The position numbers and the translations under genes were made by a program. A stretch of 64,000 bases of DNA from Nageia nagi (lineage: Eukaryota; Pinophyta), in contig JBITNC010000001.1 in NCBI GenBank assembly GCA_050084985.1, positions 40,238,001 through 40,302,000 of the forward strand. The letters run 5' to 3'. Shown here one piece after another: positions 57,396 through 64,000 of this stretch (positions are counted from its first letter, which is position 1; each line of letters begins with the position of its first letter). The notes beneath the pieces are model-generated. The model made no database searches and was not told where the DNA came from. It worked only from the letters and a program-made list of their open reading frames with translations.

Positions 57396-59946
57396 CATAC
57401 ATCAGTCAGTACTATGACCTTGAGCCCTATGGAATTCATAAAATTTGTCATCCTTATACTATGGTTTTGAGGCCCAATATAGATTCTATCTAACTTCTAT
57501 TCACCTTAATAATTTAGCATCATTCAATTTTGTGAATATTTAGGACAACGATTCTCCCAACACTATGACCTTTTATTATTTTGATTGAAGTTTTGATTCT
57601 AATTATAGGGCTGATTTGGCAAACTCAAATAATTTTATTACATATTTTGTAGTTGAGGCTATGGTGGTTCTTGGAGAATTACTTGATTAATTTGAGTCTT
57701 ACCTCTATTTTTATGACCATTCTTATTAGATTTATATCCTCTATTGTTATTTTATTTTTTGGCCAACTTAAGCTCCCCATTTTGTACCATCACTTCTTCT
57801 ATAATTTTGGCTTATGAAATAGTATCCTCAAAGGTCCTTAGTTATTGAATTTGAATAAGTTTAAATATTTTTCTATTACAACTCTTGCTAAATAGTCCCA
57901 CAAATTCTTCCTAAGGTCATAAGATTCTCATATCAATAATTAGATACCTCCATCTAACAATATAATCTGATATAGATTCTTGTTCAAACTGAGACAACTT
58001 TGTAAGATCAGTAATTGATGACCTCTTCTTTATATTGATGGAAAAATATTCAAGAAAGAGGTTATCCAATTATTCAAATGTATATAAACTATTTTGAGGC
58101 AATGAATTACACCAATTAATTGCTTGGCCCCCAACGGTCATTAGAAAAGTCCTCAATAATAGTACATCATCATTTGTTATTTGATAACAAGCGTACTTAA
58201 AGTAACTAAAGTTATTTTTATGATCATATTTGTTTTTAAAATTTTTAATCTTATGAATTTCAAATTTTCATGGATATTGCCTCATTGGAACCCAAGTATT
58301 AATTATCTCACTACAAATCTCCCAATAACTAATTTTAGAAAGCCATTGATTATTATATCTTTCTTCTAGTTCTTTTATCCTCTTCATGATTCCATCTTCA
58401 TTAGTCATATTAGACTGATTTGGACCACCATAGGGATGATTTTGATAGACTAATTAGGGGTTATTAAATAAACTCATTTTCCTCCCAAATGAATGAGCAT
58501 TAGGATTATAATGAGTCCCTTATTGTCCCCAAGAATGCCCTTGCATTTTTTTCCCATAACCTTATTACACATTTTGATCATAACCTTGTTGTGAATCTTA
58601 AAACTAATATTGTACATTTTTTAAATAAGGTTTTTATGTATTTTGGTCTTCATTTTACATATTTGTCACATACAATTTTTGTGCACCTTATGGAGGATTT
58701 TGGGACTAATTATGTTGCATACTAGAAATTTGATTTTGATTCCATGTGAGATGGAGTAGAGGAACCTTGGTGTGAATTTACTTGAGAATAGATGGATTTT
58801 GAGTATTTTATGCTCCATATGAATTTTGCATATTACTCTAAGTATCACTTTAGAATTTTAACTCATCATTGGGTGGAATATTTTGGAAGTTGGCCATATT
58901 TTTATATTACATATATTAAGTATTTGGTTTGGCATGCACAAAATTTTGATCAAGGTATAACCAATCATCAATATTGACTTGGTTAGAAGTATTAAGAATA
59001 GGTTCAAGCATTCTAACATTTGTATCTATTTTCCATGCCACTTGGTTGGTTGGAATTTGTGAACTAGAAGTAGCATTATTTGGAATATTTGGTTGGTTTT
59101 GAGTGGTAATATTTTAAGAATAATTTGGCTGATTTGAATTTATTTCCCTTTGAAATGGATTGTGTGGTTATTATTGCGTAACATTTTGGAACATAAGCCT
59201 TGAGTTTTGGAAAACAATTTATACAATGTTTGGGCATGGTTGTGGAATACTTTGGTTATATTGAGATAACCTCATATTAAATAGATCTTATGCTTCTTGA
59301 ATATTATGTTGGAAGCTTTGTAAGTTACTATTTAGCTTTATGTCCTCCACAATAGGAGGTTATTTGGACTAATATGATGATTTAAAGGTGGGGTCTTGGA
59401 TGGTAGGCAATCTATAATCTTGTGGAGGAAACCAATTTTAGCCAATATGTTATGTTATGGATGGATTTTGTAGATATGGTGAATCAAAAGTGGTATATGG
59501 TTAAAATTTTTTATTTTTCATTCAATCCATAATCTCTTGGTACCAATTAGATGTATTTGTACTTTCTTTATTAATTTTTTATTGAGCAAGAGTTTTAATG
59601 GTAGCCTTTGGAGGCTCATGTTCATCCATCATTACATAATTACATTGGTTTAATCATACTAGAACATTCCTTGATGTAATTTGACATTTTGTGGAGGATT
59701 GAGTTGTAGGGATAGAAGTATTGTGCACTTATTCCATAACTTTTGCTAATTCATTTAGAGTGAGCCTTTGAAAGGTTTGAAGAGATTTGGTAAATAAGAT
59801 GGATGCATCATCAATATGAGGAACATTCTCTTCTTTGAATACATTATACTCATTCTTTTTTAGAGTTTAATACCTTTTCTCAACCATCCCTATGGTAGGA
59901 TTCTCATCCCACCAAATCACATCCATGGATGAATCAAAAACCATTC
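57396..59946 (-). pseudogene. gag: Element D gag, N-terminal and capsid parts
   Basis: The minus-strand frame starts near ATG 59946 (MVFDSSMDVIWWDENPTIGM) and runs through a long Gln/Asn/Pro-rich region. The capsid-like domain is clear at about 57900-58200: NDDVLLLRTFLMTVGGQAINW, SLPQNSLYTFE, LDNLFLEYFSINIKKRSSITDL and ESISDYIVRWRYLI, matching the retrotransposon gag family. A Cys-poor remnant (QCWENRCPKYSQN) near 57520-57560 may be a damaged zinc knuckle. TAG replaces Gln or Trp many times. Element F interrupts the C-terminal side. Confidence 0.75.
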
Positions 59947-61185
59947 ACATGGCTATAAAGATAAACTTTAGGACAAGATAAGCAAAACTAAACTAAAACT
60001 TGCTCAAAAATAGAAATAGACAAACAACACCAAGCCTATGATATATTAAGATTAAATATTTATTTAGTGTGAATGAAATTTAACCAATCAAATTAATATG
60101 AAATGCAAGTATAAATAAAGATAGTAATGTGATAGATAGCAATTTTCATTTACTTTTCTATGCTACTTCATTTAAATAGACTCTTATCTTTTTAATTTTG
60201 ATTGGTTTTAATGCAATTGTTAATTCTAACTCACATTTTTTATTTTTTACTAAAATATAATGCTAGACAAGCATTTATCAAGGTAAGGCTCAATATTTAA
60301 GGATGTAAAATGTTTATCAAGGTGTCTCAAGTGCCCTCTATAGGAAGCTATACCAAATAGAGGGGGCACTCCTACTTCGGTTTTCAACTCTATGTAAGGG
60401 TTAGGCTATGGAAGTCAAGTCCATGTACCCTAGATACTTCCTATTATTGTGATGGAATTTAATGCGATAAAGCAAATATGAAGATGCAACACTATGATAA
60501 AATGAAAATATATTCCTTCAATAATGCTTGGCAATCTCACCCAATTTATGCTCTTTTGATTTATTTTTTTTGTAAATCAAAGTAATGAAAAATTATAATT
60601 TTGGGTGAAAGAAGCAAAGAACACAAAAGTCCTAGAAACAAGGAAAAAAACCTCTTTCAAGATTTAAATTTTATATCGAAAGTAATTTTCTTATGGATTT
60701 ACAATACCCTACAAGATGAATGTAAAGTTTTCACTAAGATAAGAAAATGAAATGGTAAGCCTAAGATGTAAATACTAAAGAAATAGTATAGACCAAATGA
60801 TTAAAGTAATTCAAATTATTACTTAGAAACCAATGTTCCCTTCTGCTCCAAGCTGTAATGCTCAATAGGTTATAGGTCCCTCAAAAAATGAGAGATTTTA
60901 AAAATATGCCAATTACTAAGGTAAATAAAAAATAAAAATAGGTTCACACTTTCAACATGAGTGTGATCACAACCTCCTAGGTGTTCATAAATGGTGTACT
61001 TGGTTGTGACAAGCCAAAAACCAAATCCTATTACAAAATTTTGCTAAATTATTTAAAAATAAATTACTTCACTATTAGAAGGCATAATCACAGTTTCACT
61101 TGATTTGATTTTTCTAGTAAAACGCCCTCTCTATTTTAAGGCATAGTACATATTTGACCTTTTGAAAATAGATTTTGTCCTACTA
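59947..61185. other. Leader and probable 5' LTR region of element D
   Basis: On the minus strand this lies upstream of element D gag, so it should contain its leader, primer site and 5' LTR. I could not define ends. A strong imperfect hairpin lies at 60330-60370. Element G starts at 61186 on the other strand and may have been inserted into the LTR of D. Confidence 0.45.
60330..60370. other. Inverted repeat in the leader of element D
   Basis: AGTGCCCTCTAT and ATAGAGGGGGCACT face each other around a 15-base centre. Only two extra G bases break the pairing, so an RNA copy could fold into a stem of 12 pairs. Confidence 0.7.
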
Positions 61186-61599
61186 TGTTAGGATCCCACA
61201 TTCTAACATTTACTTATTCTTATTTATATTTTAGTTAATATAATTATTTTCTTACATTGGCTTCTAATGTGAACCATCATATTTTGTAAGGTGAAGTGTC
61301 ATTTTGAATGTAAAGTGCCAATTAGGGTAGGAGGAATATAAATACTTTTAAGAAGGTAAAGAGATCATCTTGGAAAATCATTTGTATTTTTGAGCTGTAA
61401 GGAGGAATCCCCTTCAAAGTAGCTTATGATTCACATTGCTATCAGTAAAGTTAGTTTATTTTATTGTGTGTTGTTAATTTGAGTTTCTTGTTCCATTTGC
61501 TTTAATTGATCCATTATGAGTTTGTGGTTCTTTTATATTTCAATATTTCTTACAGTATTTAGGGTAATAACCCCTTTTAGTTCTTCTAGGTTCCTAACA
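61186..61599 (+). repeat. 5' LTR of element G
   Basis: 414 bp with perfect 8-bp inverted ends TGTTAGGA/TCCTAACA. The matching 3' LTR is not in the window. The end is fixed by the primer site that follows two bases later. Confidence 0.8.
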
Positions 61600-61601
61600 A
61601 A

Positions 61602-61614
61602 TGGTATTATAGCC
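61602..61614 (+). promoter_or_regulatory. Primer binding site of element G (tRNA-Met type)
   Basis: TGGTATTATAGCC follows the LTR; the usual site is TGGTATCAGAGCC, so two bases differ. Confidence 0.75.
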
Positions 61615-61949
61615 TCAATTTTGGCTATCTATGGGCATTTCTATATATTTACACCAAGTGAGAAACCTAGAAATTATCCTTTTTACAATTGAAACTTTGC
61701 CTAATTTTTTGTAGATTGAAAGGTTGCATTGAAGTGGAATCCTAGACTTAACCCATTCTTAATATTTTTTTCAAAAATCATCAAATTGAGACTTAACCTA
61801 TTTGTGATATTTTTTTGAGCTAATCATTTCAATATATAGCACCCATACACTTTTTTAGTTTCCAAAAATAGTAGTTACTAAAAATAGTAAGTTAGGACCT
61901 AGCTTGTATTTCAAGTGGAAGGAAGAATATCTCAAACCCCACTTTGGAA

Positions 61950-62960
61950 AAATTAGATCATGAGGTTAGACAACTTAGAGCTCACCTTGGTGGAGTCGAT
62001 CCCAAATTTGCTTTTCAAGACATAAATGGCAAATTCACTGAATTGATAAAGAAGCTTGTTGGATTGGGAACTAATTATGATTCAATGAATTCAATTCTAT
62101 TGTAAGTACAAAAAATATCTCAATAAGCTCTGCAATAATCATCTATACAATAACCAAGCTCATACTAAACTACACCAAGTACAAGTGTTCAACAATTTTC
62201 AATGCATAATACTCAATTGTAAGCACAACATGTGCATATAAGAGGCCCCCAAGCCTTCATCCTTCTATAGATAATTAAGTTGGATTTCCTTGGATTTTAT
62301 GGAGAAGATCTAATGAGATAGATTTATAGAGCATAATAAAACTTTACACTAAATCAAATTCCTAAGGTTTAGAAGGTCAATATTGCTTCTTTCCACTTGG
62401 AGCATGAGGCCATTCAGTGGTATTGATGGTTTGAAAAACTAATGAGATTCCTTGTTGGGGGTATTTTACAAAAAACTTGTTAGTGAGGTTTATCCCAAGT
62501 GCTTTTGAGGATTTCATAGGAGCCCATTAAAATCCTTTTCAAAAATCAACATTGAAGAAATATTAGACACAATTTGAAAAGCTTGCAAATCACACAAAGG
62601 GATTAGATGAATCATTTTTTAGGAGTTTCTTAATTAATGGGCTGAAGGAAGACATCAGGGTAGAATTTAAAATGTTTAATCCTACCACTATGATATAGGC
62701 CATTGGGTTATCCAAATTGACCAAAGACAAATTCAATACCAAGCATAGACAAGGGAAGTAACCATTTAACAAACCTTAAGGTTATCAAGCTTCTTCAAAA
62801 CTTACTCATTTATTTCAAATTAAAAGACTCAATCAAGAGGAAATGAATAAACATAAAATGAAGGATCTTTGCTATAATTATGATGAAAAGTATGCAACTA
62901 GCCATTGATGTGCTACATCAAGGTTGTATTTTCTTAATGTTAATTTTTTTGATGATTCAT
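61950..62960 (+). pseudogene. gag: Element G gag
   Basis: The translation shows RQLRAHLGGVDPKFAFQDINGKF, then the capsid domain LDFLGFYGEDLM, KVNIASFHLEHEAIQWYWWFEK, a frame change, LANHTKGLDESFFRSFLINGLKED and IGLSKLTKDKFN. The zinc knuckle near 62868-62910 reads LCYNYDEKYATSH followed by C, where the second Cys of C-X2-C has become Tyr (TGT to TAT). TAG/TAA/TGA interrupt it repeatedly and at least two frameshifts exist. It would be the particle protein. Confidence 0.75.
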
Positions 62961-62999
62961 AAGAGGAGATTGTTATCAAAGAAGAAGTTAATGAGATTG

Positions 63000-63480
63000 A
63001 AATAACTAAAGTAGAAGTTCATGTAGTTTCTTGCAGTTTATTACAAAAATTATGACACCCTAAATAATGAAGGTTCATGGATATTATAAAAAGTAGTCCC
63101 TCATTATTTTACTTGACTAAAATAGAACACATAATTTTATTGACCCTAGTATTCCCTAACAAGCTAATTATTTTATATATCCTCAAAATAATTTTGATGT
63201 ACTAATTAGAAGTTAAATTAGAATTTATTCCAAGCAGAAATACTACAATGTTAAGATCAACATGGGTGATTATTATAAGTATAGTGACATGTATGTACTT
63301 CCATTAGGAGGGTGTGATGTGGTCCTAGGAGTTTAATGGTTAAGAACATTAGGACATATACTATGGGAATTCCTTCAACTATTGATGAAATTCACAATTA
63401 TAGGATATGCATCTCACCTCACTAGATTACATGCTAGTCCATCATAGATTATAAGTTCTTATCATATGGAGAAGCTGATT
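63000..63480 (+). pseudogene. Element G protease remnant
   Basis: The active-site block is poorly preserved. The C-terminal half is clear: VLPLGGCDVVLGV, a stop, and LRTLGHILWEF near 63296-63375, matching the G.D.VLG..WL..LG...WDF signature of chromovirus proteases. Several frameshifts separate it from gag. Confidence 0.6.
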
Positions 63481-63559
63481 CAAAAAGGAAGAAATGGGAT
63501 GGTAACATAACAATTTGTAATACAACCAAGTGCATAAGAGGGAGGTGAATTAGCATAGC

Positions 63560-64000
63560 TACAAAAATTATTTGTACATCATGAAAAGTTTTTTGAAGAA
63601 GCAAAAGGGTTACCCCCAATCACCCTTAATACCACACTATAAAACTAATTCTTAGTATTCAACCACCCAACATTCGATCCTACTACTATCCTTATTTTTG
63701 GAAATATGAAATTGAATGGTTGATATAGGAGATGATGGAAGTAGGAATTATCAGGCCAAGTGTTAGTTCTTACTTTCACCTTTCATATTAGTCTAAAAAA
63801 AGGATGGAACTTGGTGGTTATGTATAGACTTTTAATAAAGTAATTATGAAAGATAAATTCCCTATTCCCATCATTGATAAATTGTTGGATGAGCTACATG
63901 GAGCTAAATATTTCTTGAAACTAGATCTATGATTAGGATATCATTATATCCAACTTTGTGAACAAGATGTTCAAAAAACAACTTGTTGGATTCATAAGAT
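63560..64000 (+). pseudogene. Element G reverse transcriptase, start (cut by window end)
   Basis: The connector EEAKGLPP (about 63595) leads into RT: SGQVLV/ISLKKGWNLVV frame fragments, then [31 protein letters not shown] (about 63835-63930) with the first catalytic Asp, and LCEQDVQKTTC at the window end. The catalytic YxDD box lies beyond the window. Frameshifts lie near 63780 and 63815. Confidence 0.8.

Larger units (their letters stand above)
54322..57400 (-). mobile_element. Element F: short LTR element inserted in element D gag
   Basis: 3069 bp (54327-57395). The LTRs are 600 and 630 bp with TGTAGA/TCTACA ends. The flanks are CATAT (54322-54326) and CATAC (57396-57400), a target duplication with one transition. 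On the minus strand GAGGGGCAAAA abuts the lower LTR, as a polypurine tract should, so the element runs minus. The interior (1.8 kb) has no RT or integrase, so it is non-autonomous. Confidence 0.8.
46380..59946 (-). mobile_element. Element D: Tat-like Ty3/gypsy retrotransposon (coding core), split by elements E and F
   Basis: On the minus strand, reading from high to low coordinates: gag (59946-57396 and, after element F, 54326-53712), protease (53711-53484), linker, RT (51990-51693 and, after element E, 49366-48740), gypsy RNase H, archaeal-type RNase H, integrase (to 46380). This is the normal Tat order. Without the two insertions the core is about 8.2 kb. The LTRs were not identified. Stops and lost catalytic residues show it is dead, and it must be older than E and F. 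Confidence 0.8.
61186..64000 (+). mobile_element. Element G: 5' part of a Ty3/gypsy element, probably a chromovirus (continues beyond window)
   Basis: It contains a 5' LTR (61186-61599), a tRNA-Met-type primer site, gag with zinc knuckle, protease and the first half of RT, all on the plus strand. The gag and RT text resembles chromoviruses (GWIYRAEQ-type gag, WRLCVDYR/NKVTIKDKFPIP-type RT), but a chromodomain would lie outside the window. Many stops show that it is dead. Confidence 0.8.

Noticed and set aside
59947-61185. LTR pair for element D (this region against 44901-46379)
   Set aside because: I compared both regions by eye on the minus strand and found no convincing match, so no LTR boundaries are given.
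1-64000. tRNA, rRNA, miRNA, plastid or mitochondrial inserts
   Set aside because: No cloverleaf-like, rRNA-like or organelle gene sequence was noticed on either strand; a dedicated scan could still find small items.

Overview
This window looks like nuclear intergenic DNA from a seed plant with a large, repeat-filled genome. It is extremely AT-rich, CG dinucleotides are scarce, and almost everything recognisable is a decayed LTR retrotransposon. Dead reading frames remain traceable because most damage is C-to-T or G-to-A: TAG/TAA replaces Gln codons and TAG/TGA replaces Trp codons, the pattern left by long-term methylation and deamination at CG and CHG sites. Welwitschia is one plant known for such a low-GC, deaminated genome, and the old nested insertions suit a gymnosperm. 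That assignment is inference. I found no intact cellular gene, tRNA, rRNA or organelle DNA.

Layout. (1) 1-2314 and 14644-16148: old host sequence with a dispersed repeat family and fragments resembling a Ptta/En-Spm-type plant transposase gene. Element A interrupts it. (2) Element A, 2320-14643, plus strand: a complete Athila-like Ty3/gypsy element with 1.4-kb LTRs, a perfect 5-bp target duplication (GTATC), a tRNA-Asp primer site, gag, protease, RT, RNase H, integrase and a long extra ORF after integrase. (3) Element B, 16149 to about 39652: a very old LTR element with long LTRs and no recognisable gag-pol. It hosts element C. (4) Element C, 22903-35591, plus strand: a Tat-like element in which an archaeal-type RNase H lies between protease and RT. 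It also has a 3.4-kb extra ORF after integrase. (5) 39653-46380: unassigned AT-rich DNA, a five-copy tandem array and a plant mobile domain (PMD) pseudogene carrying a perfect 88-bp tandem duplication. (6) Element D, about 46380-59946, minus strand: a Tat-like element with the usual order RT, RNase H, archaeal RNase H, integrase. It is split by element E (49367-51692, inside RT) and element F (54327-57395, inside gag). (7) Element G, 61186 to the window end, plus strand: the 5' LTR, gag, protease and start of RT of a further gypsy element, probably a chromovirus.

How the parts relate. In each autonomous element gag would form the particle, protease would mature it, RT and RNase H would copy the RNA, and integrase would insert the copy. 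Every copy here is disabled by stops, frameshifts, deletions or lost catalytic residues. The relative order of events can be read: D is older than E and F, B is older than C, and the transposase-like locus is older than A. The most unusual points are the position of the archaeal-type RNase H in C and the long post-integrase ORFs in A and C. An unrecognised coding-like stretch at 35757-36170 is also notable.
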